A stretch of 64,000 nucleotides of DNA from Chitinophaga pinensis. Lineage in GTDB: Bacteria > Bacteroidota > Bacteroidia > Chitinophagales > Chitinophagaceae. The stretch is from NCBI GenBank assembly GCA_943333125.1, contig CALQSB010000003.1, forward strand, positions 1-64,000, given 5' to 3'. Below the pieces are notes generated by a model. It had not been told where the DNA came from, searched no databases, and saw nothing but the letters and a program-made list of their open reading frames with translations. Shown piece by piece: positions 26,891-36,226 of the stretch. How positions within the stretch are numbered: the stretch's first letter is position 1; each line of letters starts with the position of its first letter. The translations under genes were made by a program, and so were the position numbers.

Positions 26891-28348
26891 ATGGAATTTA
26901 ATAGCATATTATTTGTACTTTTTTTTAGTACTTTCTTTTTTCTATATTGGTTTATATTTAATAAAAACCTTAAGAAACAGAATTTATTAATTCTGGCAGG
27001 GAGCTATTTCTTTTATGCTTGCTCAGACTGGAGACTATTATCTTTATTAATTATCAGTTCATTTATTAATTATCAACTTGGTAAAAAAATTGCTGCAACT
27101 GATGATGAAAAACAAAAAGGATTACTTACCACTTTAGGTGTCACATTTGGTGTAGGACTTTTATTTTATTTTAAGTACTTGAATTTCTTTATAGATTCTT
27201 TTTCTAAGTTGATTGATAGTTTCGGGATTCACACTTCCACACATTCACTTAATATTATTCTTCCATTAGGACTTAGCTTTTATACTTTCAAAACGATTAG
27301 TTATTTATTGGATGTAAATTCGGAAAAAATAAAACCAACTAAAGACTGGGTCGTTTTTTTTAATTACGTTTCTTTTTTTCCAACAATGATTGCAGGCCCA
27401 ATAGATCGCGCCTCTTCATTTGCTCCTCAATTAGAAAAAGTAAGAGTGTTTAATTATGAAAACGCAACTACAGGTCTCCGACAAATTTTATGGGGGTTTT
27501 TTAAAAAATTAGTGATTGCTGATAATTGTGTTGAAATAACAAACAATTTATTTGATAATTATTTGAAATTGCCCGGTAGCTCCCTTGTGCTCGGTGCCTT
27601 TATTTATATAGTAGAAATCTATGCAGATTTTTCGGGCTATTCAGATATGGCTATTGGATTTTCACGCTTAATAGGTTTCAATGTCACCAAAAATTTTAAC
27701 TTCCCATTCTTTTCTCAAAACACAAGTGAATTCTGGAGAAGATGGCATATTTCATTAACCAGCTGGATGACAGAATATGTATACACTCCACTAACATTTG
27801 CTTTCAGATCCTGGGGTAAATCAGGATTATTATTAGCTATTGTAATCAATTTTGTATTGGTTGGATTGTGGCATGGTGCTTCCCTTAATTTTATTTTGTT
27901 TGGATTTTTACATGGCTGTTATTTTATTCCATTGGTTATTAATGGAACTGTAAACAAAAATCCTGCTAATACTACAGATAACTTCTTTTCTAATTTGAAA
28001 AGGTTTATAAACAGATCTGGTACATTTATCCTTGTCATGTTAACGGCTATGATATTGAGAGCAAATTCAATAACCGAAGCTTTTCATTACTATATAAAAA
28101 TATTTTCAAAATCACTTTTTTCAATCCCTGTCCTTCCTACCCAAAATCCAAAGTCAGACTTAGCTATTATATTTTTCATATTCATTATGTTCATCCTTGA
28201 ATGGTTTGGAAGACACACCGATTTCGCCTTGGAAAAATTGGGGTTAAAATGGCCTAAAATAATCAGATGGGGAATTTATATGATTTTTGTATTGGTCATT
28301 TTTATTTTTATGGCAAAACCACAGCAATTTGTGTATGCTCAGTTTTAA
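26891..28348 (+). CDS. MBOAT O-acyltransferase (DltB/AlgI-like), second copy
   Basis: A 485-residue polytopic acyltransferase closing the cassette. Family blocks are IAGPIDRASSF, EFWRRWHISLTSWMTEYVYTPL and VGLWHGASLNF, with H328 the expected catalytic histidine. It is clearly related to the MBOAT at 18773 but differs in its loops and C-terminus. By analogy with DltB it would accept the group carried by the upstream ACP and pass it across the membrane to the SGNH partner or directly to a glycan. It ends 11 bases from the stop of the convergent pyruvyl transferase gene, which bounds the cassette. Confidence 0.92.
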   Translation: MEFNSILFVLFFSTFFFLYWFIFNKNLKKQNLLILAGSYFFYACSDWRLLSLLIISSFINYQLGKKIAATDDEKQKGLLTTLGVTFGVGLLFYFKYLNFFIDSFSKLIDSFGIHTSTHSLNIILPLGLSFYTFKTISYLLDVNSEKIKPTKDWVVFFNYVSFFPTMIAGPIDRASSFAPQLEKVRVFNYENATTGLRQILWGFFKKLVIADNCVEITNNLFDNYLKLPGSSLVLGAFIYIVEIYADFSGYSDMAIGFSRLIGFNVTKNFNFPFFSQNTSEFWRRWHISLTSWMTEYVYTPLTFAFRSWGKSGLLLAIVINFVLVGLWHGASLNFILFGFLHGCYFIPLVINGTVNKNPANTTDNFFSNLKRFINRSGTFILVMLTAMILRANSITEAFHYYIKIFSKSLFSIPVLPTQNPKSDLAIIFFIFIMFILEWFGRHTDFALEKLGLKWPKIIRWGIYMIFVLVIFIFMAKPQQFVYAQF

Positions 28349-28359
28349 ATGATTTAGTT

Positions 28360-29622
28360 TTACTTAAAGTCATTCATCCAAGTTGCATTTCTATATGATA
28401 ATTTCTTGCAAGGTTCGAATATAGATTTGAAATAATTTTCGAAATCATACTTTTTTTCAACCAACACATTATCAATTTCCAATAATAATTTATCTGTCCA
28501 TCCTTCTGTTTGTGATTTGATAATAGGTATTGGATATTTAAATCCTTCTAAGAGTTCTGCTAGTCTGAAATCATTTCCTTCAATTGGAATGATGATAGTA
28601 TGTGAAACTAGTGATAACATGTTTGTATGAACCCGAGCACTAATAATACAATCACATTCTGCTAATTTCATTGCATATTCTTTGTAATTACGATGTCCAC
28701 TCATATTGGGTACATTGAATTTTTTAGCAAACATATCAATGATTTCTATATCTCCATAAGGCTCATTCGTACAAAAAACCACTTCTTTACCCAAAGCCCG
28801 AAGGTGCGACACAATTCGGGAAATTTCTTTTTCAGAAATCTTTACCCTGTCTGAAATATTGAAACCTACCTTGTTTTTATTTTTATGTAAATTAATCGTA
28901 GTGTCAAGAATGGTGTTTATTGCCGAATCGGGAGCCACTTCGATTATTGCTTCAGGTACTCCGTAATTAATTAAATTTTTCCTAGTTGTTTCACCACGGA
29001 TAATAATTTTTTCCATCTTGCTGTAAACATGTGCACAGATAGACTGAAATAATGCGGTATTTAGATTTACAGATTGATTAACTGCAGCAGTTTTGATGCC
29101 TAATTTCTGAGCTACTCTTATTTCTATTAATTGTCTTAGAAAAACATTGCCGCTATTAATATTGTTGTTGCCATTGCCATCATTTACTTCTCCTGCGCCA
29201 CTATACACATGCCAGTCAGAGGCTTTTAAGATTTTTGCTCTTTCCACATATGCATTCGTGTAAACAAACATTGAATTGTACCAACTTTTGAGGGGTTTTA
29301 ATAACGCTTTCCATTTATCAATTTTGAATTCAGTTTCATTGGCATATAACACTACTTCTCCCTTCTTTGCTTTAAAGGTCACCTCGTTTTCTTTGTTTAT
29401 TTTATTGATGATATCATCTGTCCACTTTTCAAATAATTTTAAAGGGTTATCATTTTTTAATAGCGTTTCAGCTTGATAACCATAAAGTCCAAAAGGCCGA
29501 CCATTGACGTTTATACTGCAGTCATTTACTTTATCGTGAAATAATTTGATGATCTCATGAGACAAAGCCTCATTTCCAATATTCGTTGTTTTGAGTTTTG
29601 TAACAAGGAAAATTTTTTTCAT
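28360..29622 (-). CDS. Polysaccharide pyruvyl transferase family protein
   Basis: A 420-residue protein of the CsaB/WcaK-type family. It begins KKIFLVTKLKTTNIGNEALS, where the N-terminal NxGNEA motif is typical, has a central GAGEVNDGNGN and GETTRKNLI, and a C-terminal CDCIISARVHTNMLSL followed by PIEGNDFRLAELLE. These enzymes add ketal-linked pyruvate from PEP to sugars of surface polysaccharides. It is on the opposite strand to both flanking genes. Residues about 70-120 form a longer charged insertion. The acceptor glycan is unknown; some family members are colanic acid-type WcaK proteins of unclear activity. Confidence 0.75.
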   Translation of the reverse strand: MKKIFLVTKLKTTNIGNEALSHEIIKLFHDKVNDCSINVNGRPFGLYGYQAETLLKNDNPLKLFEKWTDDIINKINKENEVTFKAKKGEVVLYANETEFKIDKWKALLKPLKSWYNSMFVYTNAYVERAKILKASDWHVYSGAGEVNDGNGNNNINSGNVFLRQLIEIRVAQKLGIKTAAVNQSVNLNTALFQSICAHVYSKMEKIIIRGETTRKNLINYGVPEAIIEVAPDSAINTILDTTINLHKNKNKVGFNISDRVKISEKEISRIVSHLRALGKEVVFCTNEPYGDIEIIDMFAKKFNVPNMSGHRNYKEYAMKLAECDCIISARVHTNMLSLVSHTIIIPIEGNDFRLAELLEGFKYPIPIIKSQTEGWTDKLLLEIDNVLVEKKYDFENYFKSIFEPCKKLSYRNATWMNDFK

Positions 29623-29983
29623 ATTTATGATTAGTAAATTTTAAATGTATTCGTTTAGCTAATTCGAAAGCAAAAATAATTAATTGTGATGATAAATAAT
29701 TGATTAAACATAAAGAGTATCAAGTTTTCGGCAATCAATAAATTTTACCAAAAAAAGTTTAGTTATTTAAATCGTCAATTCAGACTTTTAATAAAAATCA
29801 TAAAACAATCGATTAATTTAATGAAAAAATAAAAAGAGATAAAGATCAATTAAGTAATTATTTTTTATAGGACAGTAGAGTAGTGCTGCTTTTATTATAT
29901 TTGCAAAGAATTTCTCAATTATTGTATAAATTCATTATTTTAAACAACGCCTAATTCTCTAATATTTTCTTTAAAAAAAAATT
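29623..29983. other. Divergent promoter region between pyruvyl transferase and GT2
   Basis: 361 AT-rich bases without a gene. On the minus side a TACATTTA box (29649-29642) near the pyruvyl transferase start is a weak -7 match. On the plus side a perfect -7 box is listed separately. Nothing else is recognised. Confidence 0.4.
29896..29903 (+). promoter_or_regulatory. -7 box for the GT2 gene
   Basis: TATATTTG followed by C matches TAnnTTTG fully. It lies about 80 bases before the ATG at 29984, leaving a leader of roughly 75 bases. No clear -33 TTG. Confidence 0.5.
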
Positions 29984-30895
29984 ATGGAATCAAAAAATTA
30001 CTTCTCGGCTTTCATAATGACATACAAAAGAAATTCAACTCTTTTGGAAACCATAAAGTTATTGTTTGATCAAACTTTACCACCTGAAAAAATATTAATT
30101 GTTGATAATGATCCTAATCAAGGCGCAAAAATAGTTTTAGATTCATTTCCCAATCAAAATATAGAATATTATTCTGTTGGCTATAATTCAGGTCCTGCAG
30201 GAGCTTCAGCTATTGGATTAAGCTTACTCGCCAAACAAGGATATAAGTGGATTGCCTGGATAGATGACGATGATCCTCCTCAATATAAAGATGTATTTCA
30301 AATTTTGTTGGAAACAGGAAATACAAGTCCGGATTGTGGTTGTGTTGGAATGGTTGGTCAATATTTTGACCGAAAAAAAGGAATTATCGTTAGGGTAAAT
30401 GATGCTGAAATTAAAGGAAAAGGTGCACTAGAGGTTGACATAATTGCAGGAGGCATGATGAAAATTATTAACTCAAAAGTAGTAATTGAGAAGAATATAT
30501 TACCAGACCCCTCACTTTTTTTTAGTTTCGAAGATCTTGATTTTGATTTGAATCTTCAAAATAATGGATACAAGCTCCTAGTTAATAAAGAACTTTACTA
30601 TAATGCCAGATTGAAGCATAATAATATTGGAATTAAAAAGCAAAGGGGATTGAAAAAAGATATAAATGTTTTGTGGAGAGAATATTACTCTTTAAGAAAT
30701 CTGTTTATAATTCAAACAAAAAATAAATTATATCGGGCGAATTTTTTCACATTTTTTAGAATGCTGTATAAAATTATTTCAGGCTTTAAATATGGACTTT
30801 CATATGGATTGAAAAATTCAAAACACCTTAGCCTGGCTTTTTTTCACTTTATAATTAATAAAAGAGGATTAATTGATAATCTAAGACGGGTTTAA
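29984..30895 (+). CDS. Glycosyltransferase family 2
   Basis: A 303-residue GT-A transferase. It opens FSAFIMTYKRNSTLLETIK, followed by VDNDPNQG and the metal/nucleotide-binding WIDDDDPPQ (D94-D97, DxD type). SFEDLDFDLNLQNNGYKLL supplies the ED motif of the catalytic base. The form resembles rhamnosyl/galactofuranosyl transferases of O-antigen and galactan pathways. It stands alone with its own promoter, next to a pyruvyl transferase on the other strand, and is followed by a hairpin and the convergent rny gene. Donor sugar and acceptor cannot be read from the sequence. Confidence 0.86.
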   Translation: MESKNYFSAFIMTYKRNSTLLETIKLLFDQTLPPEKILIVDNDPNQGAKIVLDSFPNQNIEYYSVGYNSGPAGASAIGLSLLAKQGYKWIAWIDDDDPPQYKDVFQILLETGNTSPDCGCVGMVGQYFDRKKGIIVRVNDAEIKGKGALEVDIIAGGMMKIINSKVVIEKNILPDPSLFFSFEDLDFDLNLQNNGYKLLVNKELYYNARLKHNNIGIKKQRGLKKDINVLWREYYSLRNLFIIQTKNKLYRANFFTFFRMLYKIISGFKYGLSYGLKNSKHLSLAFFHFIINKRGLIDNLRRV

Positions 30896-31040
30896 TTTAT
30901 TAGCTAAGTTTATCATACTTGTTCAAACATCCTTGGTTTATAAAAAGCGAATTAGATATTAGGCCAATATACGCACTGAAAAATATAGATAAATCCTCAA
31001 GTGTAAACTTTAAGCTATAATCTGTCAATCTTTTCTAAAA

Positions 31041-31071
31041 TAAGACAGGTTGTTATAACCTGTTGAACTTA
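31041..31071. terminator. Hairpin between convergent GT2 and rny genes
   Basis: ACAGGTT (31045-31051) and AACCTGT (31057-31063) pair around loop GTTAT, and flanking TAAG/CTTA can extend the stem. It lies between two convergent genes. A T-run is weak, so activity as a terminator is likely but not certain. Confidence 0.5.
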
Positions 31072-31102
31072 TTAAGCCTTCCAAACCTTTTGAACTGCAT
31101 TT

Positions 31103-32665
31103 TTATCTCGCTATGTTCACTGTTCTTTTTTCTCTGATAACAGTAACTTTAATCTGTCCGGGGAAAGTCATTTCTGTTTGAATTTTCTGAGCAATTTCAA
31201 AGCTTAATTTTTCGCTGTCGCCATCAGTTACTTTATCTGCTTCAACGATTACTCTTAGCTCACGGCCGGCCTGAATAGCGTATGCTTTTTCAACACCCTG
31301 ATAAGCCATAGCAAGATTTTCGAGATCCTTAATACGCTGGATATATTGTTGCATGATCTCCCTTCTTGCTCCTGGTCTGGCGCCGCTTATTGCATCGCAA
31401 GCCTGAATAATCGGAGAGATAACAAATTTCATTTCCATTTCATCATGGTGAGCTCCGATAGCATTTACTACCGCAGGATTTTCGCCATATTTTTCTGCTA
31501 GTTTAGCACCCAATAAAGCGTGGCTCAATTCAGTTTCTTCATCCGGAACCTTTCCAATATCATGCAGCAATCCTGCACGTTTGGCCAATTTAGGATTCAT
31601 ACCTAATTCAGAAGCCATGATAGAACAAAGATTTGCAGTTTCACGACTATGCATTAAAAGATTCTGTCCATAAGAAGAACGGAAACGCATTCTTCCTACC
31701 ATTCTGATTAATTCTTTATGTAAACCATGAATACCTAGTTCCATGGCAGTTCTTTCACCAATTTCAAGAACCTGATCTTCTAATTGTTTTTTGGTTTTTT
31801 CCACTACTTCTTCAATACGCGCCGGATGAATTCTTCCATCAGCCACAAGACGCTGAAGTGAAAGACGTGCAATTTCTCTTCTTAATGGATCAAATGAAGA
31901 AAGTACAATGGCTTCAGGAGTGTCATCTACTATCAAATCAACGCCTGTAGCAGCTTCAATCGCTCTGATATTTCTGCCCTCACGACCGATAATAGAACCT
32001 TTAATCTCATCGCTTTCCAGATTGAAAACGGTAATTGAATTTTCAATAGCCTGCTCAGCAGCAGTACGTTGTATAGTTTGGATAACGATTTTACGGGCTT
32101 CTTTGTTTGCCTTTTGTTTCGCGTCTTCTATAATTTCCTGTTGTAAAACCAGAGCTTTGGTGTAGGCTTCCTGTTTTAAACTTTCAATCAATTGAGCTTT
32201 GGCATCTTCTGCAGACAATCCGGCTACTTTTTCCAAACGACGAATATGTTCTTCCTGATGTTTTTCAAGCTCAGTTCTTTTTAGGGTCACCACCTCAATC
32301 TGACGATTCAGATTTTCTTTAATGACTTCGTTTTCTTTGGCTTGCTTATCCAGATTAGCATCTTTTTGACTGATGCTTTGTTCCTTTTGTTTGATGCGAT
32401 TTTCTGATTCATTAAGCTTTTGGGTACGTACAATTACATCTTTTTCATGATCAACCTTCATTTGCACAAACTTCTCCTTTGCTTCTAAAATCTTCTCTTT
32501 TTTTAGCGTTTCTGCCTGAGATTTACCATCTGCAATGATTTTTTCTGCGTCAATTCTAGCGTCGTCTACTAATTTCTTGGTGTTTTTAGTAAAAATTAAT
32601 TTACCCAGGATGGTGCCCACAAACACACCACCTATTATGATGGGAAGAAGTATATTCAGTTCCAT
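31103..32665 (-). CDS. rny: Ribonuclease Y
   Basis: A 520-residue membrane-anchored endoribonuclease that starts mRNA decay. An N-terminal helix (residues 4-22) is followed by a long coiled coil (about 30-200), a KH domain with [20 protein letters not shown], and an HD domain with [10 protein letters not shown] and LLHDIGKV giving the metal-binding His-Asp pair. Length and order match RNase Y exactly. It is downstream of zapA on the same strand after 155 bases that hold a possible promoter and a leader hairpin. Identification is secure. Confidence 0.96.
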   Translation of the reverse strand: MELNILLPIIIGGVFVGTILGKLIFTKNTKKLVDDARIDAEKIIADGKSQAETLKKEKILEAKEKFVQMKVDHEKDVIVRTQKLNESENRIKQKEQSISQKDANLDKQAKENEVIKENLNRQIEVVTLKRTELEKHQEEHIRRLEKVAGLSAEDAKAQLIESLKQEAYTKALVLQQEIIEDAKQKANKEARKIVIQTIQRTAAEQAIENSITVFNLESDEIKGSIIGREGRNIRAIEAATGVDLIVDDTPEAIVLSSFDPLRREIARLSLQRLVADGRIHPARIEEVVEKTKKQLEDQVLEIGERTAMELGIHGLHKELIRMVGRMRFRSSYGQNLLMHSRETANLCSIMASELGMNPKLAKRAGLLHDIGKVPDEETELSHALLGAKLAEKYGENPAVVNAIGAHHDEMEMKFVISPIIQACDAISGARPGARREIMQQYIQRIKDLENLAMAYQGVEKAYAIQAGRELRVIVEADKVTDGDSEKLSFEIAQKIQTEMTFPGQIKVTVIREKRTVNIAR

Positions 32666-32711
32666 TAAAATTTGTTGTTTTTATCTGATTCACAATATTG
32701 TATATGATCTC

Positions 32712-32750
32712 TTCCCGATTTGCCGGGAAAGACGTCGAAACGCGAAGATA
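32712..32750 (-). promoter_or_regulatory. Possible rny promoter with leader hairpin
   Basis: On the minus strand TATCTTCG (32750-32743) matches the -7 box at seven of eight positions. About 14 bases later TTCCCG and CGGGAA (32729-32712) form a GC-rich 6-bp hairpin in the predicted leader, some 47 bases before the rny ATG. It could be a mRNA stabiliser or an autoregulatory cleavage site; this is inference. Confidence 0.4.
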
Positions 32751-32820
32751 TTAATTTTTATTCGAGTTTTTTGCTTGAATGGAGAAGTTTTTTGGAGGGC
32801 TTTTGAATACAAAAAGCAAA

Positions 32821-33108
32821 TTATAATGCCTTGTCAAGCTGAGATTCCATTTTTGTGAGGCTTTCGGTAATTTGCTCAATTAAAACTGAGGAGTTTTCGC
32901 CAGAGGAGTTTTGGGTGGCATACCAGATAATTACCATTGAAACATAATCCTGCATGTCTTTTCCAGAAAAGTTAGTTTTGAACTCAATTATTTTATCATT
33001 AATAAGCTTAACCGTTTTTCTTACCACTTCCTCATCAGAAGGACTGGTTTTAATGCGGTAAGTTCTGTCTGCGATTAAAATATTTACGGGAATAAGTTCT
33101 TCAGTCAT
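32821..33108 (-). CDS. zapA: Cell division protein ZapA
   Basis: A 95-residue protein with the ZapA pattern: N-terminal VNILIADRTYRIKTSPSDEE, then ETTVKLIND-like helix VRKTVKLINDKIIEFK and a C-terminal helical dimer region around DYVSMVIIWYATQNS. ZapA cross-links FtsZ filaments at the division ring. It is the third gene of a pheT / coiled-coil / zapA unit on the minus strand, with a 10-base spacer to the coiled-coil gene. That arrangement supports the assignment, since the family is short and diverse. rny follows downstream. Confidence 0.85.
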   Translation of the reverse strand: MTEELIPVNILIADRTYRIKTSPSDEEVVRKTVKLINDKIIEFKTNFSGKDMQDYVSMVIIWYATQNSSGENSSVLIEQITESLTKMESQLDKAL

Positions 33109-33118
33109 GATAATGGTT

Positions 33119-33406
33119 TTATTCGCTCAATAAAGCGATGCATTTGTCAATTTCTTTAATGTATTTTGAAATCGTTTGTTCAAAAGCTTTTTTATCAGTA
33201 TTGTTCAGTTCGCCGGCAGCCGACTTTAAAATATACTGCTGCTCTTCGAGGGCTTTTATTTTCCTTTCATTTGCCTCTTGCTGTTGCTTAAACGTATTTA
33301 TCTGTTCCTGTTGCTGAATAGTTTGCTTTTGAAGAGAAGCATGCTTTTTCAGTAATTCCTGAAGCTTTGAGTGAATTCTGTTTAAATGTGTTTCTATTTG
33401 TTCCAA
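33119..33406 (-). CDS. Small coiled-coil protein between pheT and zapA
   Basis: A 95-residue, Gln/Lys/Glu-rich protein that is almost wholly helical. Heptad-like leucines and QQQEQINTFKQQQE suggest a coiled-coil dimer over about residues 5-60, followed by a second helix with YIKEIDKCIALLSE. No enzyme motif is present. It lies 6 bases after pheT and 10 before zapA, so it is co-translated with the division protein. By size and shape it recalls ZapB or a FtsZ-ring accessory factor, but there is no recognisable sequence identity; I infer a division-linked role only from its place. Confidence 0.7.
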   Translation of the reverse strand: MEQIETHLNRIHSKLQELLKKHASLQKQTIQQQEQINTFKQQQEANERKIKALEEQQYILKSAAGELNNTDKKAFEQTISKYIKEIDKCIALLSE

Positions 33407-33412
33407 TGATTA

Positions 33413-35836
33413 TTATTTTCTGATTTCTGCCTGCAAAGTGGTTTCGTATCCGGAAATAATCTTGTTCATAAATCCGTCTATTTCTTTGTCGGTTAAAGTT
33501 TTGTTTTCATCAAGGAACGTAAAACTGATCGCCATTGATTTTTTTCCGGCACCCAGCTTCTCACTTTCAAATATATCGAAAAGCTGAACAGAAGTCAATT
33601 GTTCAATTTTATTTGTTAAAGCTATTTGCTCTATTTGAGAATAGGAAACATTTTTATCCACCAAAATGGCCAGATCTCTGTTTACAACCGGAAATTTTGA
33701 TAACTCTTTATATTGAATGGGCTTTATTTTTTGATCGAAAAACAAATCGATATCAATATCTGCAAAAAGTACAGGCTGTTTAATGTCAAATTTCTTGAGC
33801 ATTTTTTGTGAGACTTCTCCTAAATGAGCATATAAAAACTTACCCATCATGATGGAACTGCCCATCTCCAATTCTTCATTAACTATTGGCTCGAAGGCTA
33901 GTTTTTTAATTCCGTTTAGTTTAAAAATATTTTCAACAGCCCCTTTGAGGTAAAAAAAATCTACTTTTTTAGAAGGATTTTTCCAGCCCGCCTCTTCTGA
34001 ATTTCCTGAAATATAAAGTGCAAGCCTATTGCTTTCTTTGTATTTGCCTTCGCTGGAAATGGAATATGTTTTTCCAAATTCAAAAAGAAGAAGATGGTTA
34101 TTTTTACGATTTAAGTTGTGGGCTATAACTTCTAAACCGCTTTGTATCATTTTGGGTCTGAGGATATTTAATTCACTGCTCAAACTGTTGATCATTTTAA
34201 CAGCGTTGCCCAACTCGGCTTCATTATAATAAGCACTATTGGTAATGCTGTTTGTAAAGATTTCGTAAAACCCAAGTCCGGTGAGATAATTTGATATCTT
34301 TTCCCTTAGCGCATATTTCTTTGCTGATTTTTCGATAGAAGGCACGATAGAAATGGCAGAAGGAATTTCAACATTATCAAGTCCGTCAATACGCATGATT
34401 TCTTCAACGATATCCGCCTGTATACTGATATCGGATTTGCTGAATGGAACAGAAAGCGTAACGGCATGTTCAGTTTCTTTTGTAATCAGAAATCCGAGTG
34501 CGGTTAAAATAGATTTCACGTCCTTATGTTCGTATGCTTTTCCGCTTAATTTTTTAAGATATTCAAAACTGAATTCTATAACTGTGTTTGGTTGAGGATT
34601 TGGAAAAATATCAATGATATCACTTGAAATATTTCCTCCGGTAATTTCTTTAATCAACAACGCTGCTCTTTTTAATACAGTTACCGTGTTGCTGATATCC
34701 ACTCCTTTTTCAAATCTCGTGGATGCATCTGTTCTTAAGTCGTGCCGAATTGCCGTTTTTCTTACATAACCCTTATCAAAACAGGCGCTTTCGAGAAATA
34801 TATTTTTTGTTTCTTTGGATACACCGCTTTTTAAACCACCATAAACACCAGCAATACACATGGGTTCATTCTCATTACAAATCATCAAATCTGCCGCAGT
34901 CATTTTTCTGTCTTTTTCATCCAGTGTTTTAAAAACAGATCCCTCTTTTGCAAATGAAACAATGACTTTTTTTCCGACAATTTGATCTGCGTCAAAAGCG
35001 TGAAGCGGCTGGCCTGTTTCATGCAGAATAAAATTGGTGACATCTACAATATTATTAACAGTCTTCAGGCCAATACTTTTTAATTTTTGTTTGAGCCAGT
35101 CCGGACTTTCTGAAACCGTTACATCTGAAATACTGATTCCACTATAACGCTTACATGCCACATCGTTTTCGATTGTAACTATAATGTTGGAAGTCTGATT
35201 GTCGGAGTTGAAATTTGTTTGATAGGGTAGTATAACTTCAATGTTTTCATGCTGATGATAAGAAAGATAAGCACATACATCTCTGGCAACACCCAAGTGG
35301 CTCATCGCATCCATTCTATTGGGCGTAAGTCCTATTTCATAAATTATATCCGAATGAGGTTTGTAAATTTCAGCTGCGGTAGTTCCTGCTAAAGTTGATT
35401 GGGGTAAAACAATGATTCCTGAATGATCAGCACTAAGTCCAATTTCATCTTCTGCACAAATCATTCCTTGGCTTTCTGAACCTCTGATTTTTGCTTTTTT
35501 GATAGTAAACGGTTCGCCTGAAGCAGGATACAAGGTACAGCCGATGGTTGCAACGATAACTTTTTGGCCTGTGGCAACGTTTGAAGCACCGCAAACAATG
35601 TTCAATAGTTCGGGCTGACCAACATTTACGGTAGTGAGTTTTAATTTATCGGCTTCGGGATGTTTTTCGCAACTCATTATTTCTCCAACTACGAGGCCAT
35701 TCAAACCTCCCTTAATTTCTTCGAAACTTTCCATGCTTTCAACCTCAAGTCCAATAGAAGTTAAAATGCCCGATAAAACTGCAGGATCTAATTTCTGAGG
35801 CAGGTATTCACTCAGCCAGTTATATGATATTGTCAT
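33413..35836 (-). CDS. pheT: Phenylalanine-tRNA ligase beta subunit
   Basis: An 807-residue beta subunit of the alpha2-beta2 synthetase. Domains in order: N-terminal B1 segment with ISYNWLSEYLP, a tRNA-binding EMAP-like domain (about 40-150), B3/4 editing domain with VDVTNFILHETGQPLHAFDAD (split here as NFILHETGQPLHAFDA), B5 domain, the catalytic-like core around residues 480-690 and a C-terminal ferredoxin-fold anticodon-binding domain with KFPVVNRDLAILV. Length is normal. pheS is not adjacent. It heads an operon with the coiled-coil gene and zapA, under a perfect -7 box 22 bases upstream. Confidence 0.96.
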   Translation of the reverse strand: MTISYNWLSEYLPQKLDPAVLSGILTSIGLEVESMESFEEIKGGLNGLVVGEIMSCEKHPEADKLKLTTVNVGQPELLNIVCGASNVATGQKVIVATIGCTLYPASGEPFTIKKAKIRGSESQGMICAEDEIGLSADHSGIIVLPQSTLAGTTAAEIYKPHSDIIYEIGLTPNRMDAMSHLGVARDVCAYLSYHQHENIEVILPYQTNFNSDNQTSNIIVTIENDVACKRYSGISISDVTVSESPDWLKQKLKSIGLKTVNNIVDVTNFILHETGQPLHAFDADQIVGKKVIVSFAKEGSVFKTLDEKDRKMTAADLMICNENEPMCIAGVYGGLKSGVSKETKNIFLESACFDKGYVRKTAIRHDLRTDASTRFEKGVDISNTVTVLKRAALLIKEITGGNISSDIIDIFPNPQPNTVIEFSFEYLKKLSGKAYEHKDVKSILTALGFLITKETEHAVTLSVPFSKSDISIQADIVEEIMRIDGLDNVEIPSAISIVPSIEKSAKKYALREKISNYLTGLGFYEIFTNSITNSAYYNEAELGNAVKMINSLSSELNILRPKMIQSGLEVIAHNLNRKNNHLLLFEFGKTYSISSEGKYKESNRLALYISGNSEEAGWKNPSKKVDFFYLKGAVENIFKLNGIKKLAFEPIVNEELEMGSSIMMGKFLYAHLGEVSQKMLKKFDIKQPVLFADIDIDLFFDQKIKPIQYKELSKFPVVNRDLAILVDKNVSYSQIEQIALTNKIEQLTSVQLFDIFESEKLGAGKKSMAISFTFLDENKTLTDKEIDGFMNKIISGYETTLQAEIRK

Positions 35837-35857
35837 TTAATATTATTATTTTCCTGG

Positions 35858-35865
35858 CAAAGATA
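35858..35865 (-). promoter_or_regulatory. -7 box of the pheT operon
   Basis: On the minus strand TATCTTTG followed by CC is a perfect TAnnTTTG element; the pheT ATG at 35836 gives a leader of about 18 bases. A 70-codon reading frame overlapping this site is therefore unlikely to be a gene. Confidence 0.6.
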
Positions 35866-36062
35866 GTTTTTTAGGACTTAGAAGGTATCGTTCTAGAGCA
35901 TCAATTAAATAAAAACTCAAATTGTATTTTTTTTCAAACGAACAAGAATATTTTAATAAATTTAAGTGTAAAAAAAGATTTGAACATGCCTTCGAATTGT
36001 GAATAATTTTCTTCATTTTAGCATTCTGTTCTTCATTTTTGTGAATAGTACTGTTCATAAAC

Positions 36063-36103
36063 CGTGGATAAGCTAAATTTACATGTGGATTGCCTGTGGA
36101 AAA
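36063..36103 (+). promoter_or_regulatory. Cluster of three DnaA-box-like sites upstream of dnaB
   Basis: In the 390-base pheT-dnaB spacer (35837-36226) lie CGTGGATAA (36063-36071), TGTGGATTG (36084-36092) and TGTGGAAAA (36095-36103), all in the same orientation and each close to the DnaA consensus TGTGGATAA. Starts are 21 and 11 bases apart, i.e. on one helix face. An AT-rich stretch follows. This could be DnaA control of dnaB or part of an origin; the rest of the spacer shows nothing else. Confidence 0.5.
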
Positions 36104-36226
36104 CCAATTTTAATAAGGGGGTAGAAAAGATTTTTATTTTATCATCACTTATTTGAATTTACCTTAGACAAGTTTCGGATTGCAAAAATGATTTTATTCA
36201 ATAACTCAATAAAAAGCTTCATATAA

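Noticed and set aside
32666-32820. 6S RNA (ssrS) next to zapA, as in Proteobacteria
   Set aside because: The 155-base gap is too short and shows only one small hairpin, no 6S-like bubble.
35846-36058. 70-codon minus-strand reading frame before pheT
   Set aside because: Overlaps the perfect -7 box of pheT; composition is Lys/Ser/Leu-rich without motif.
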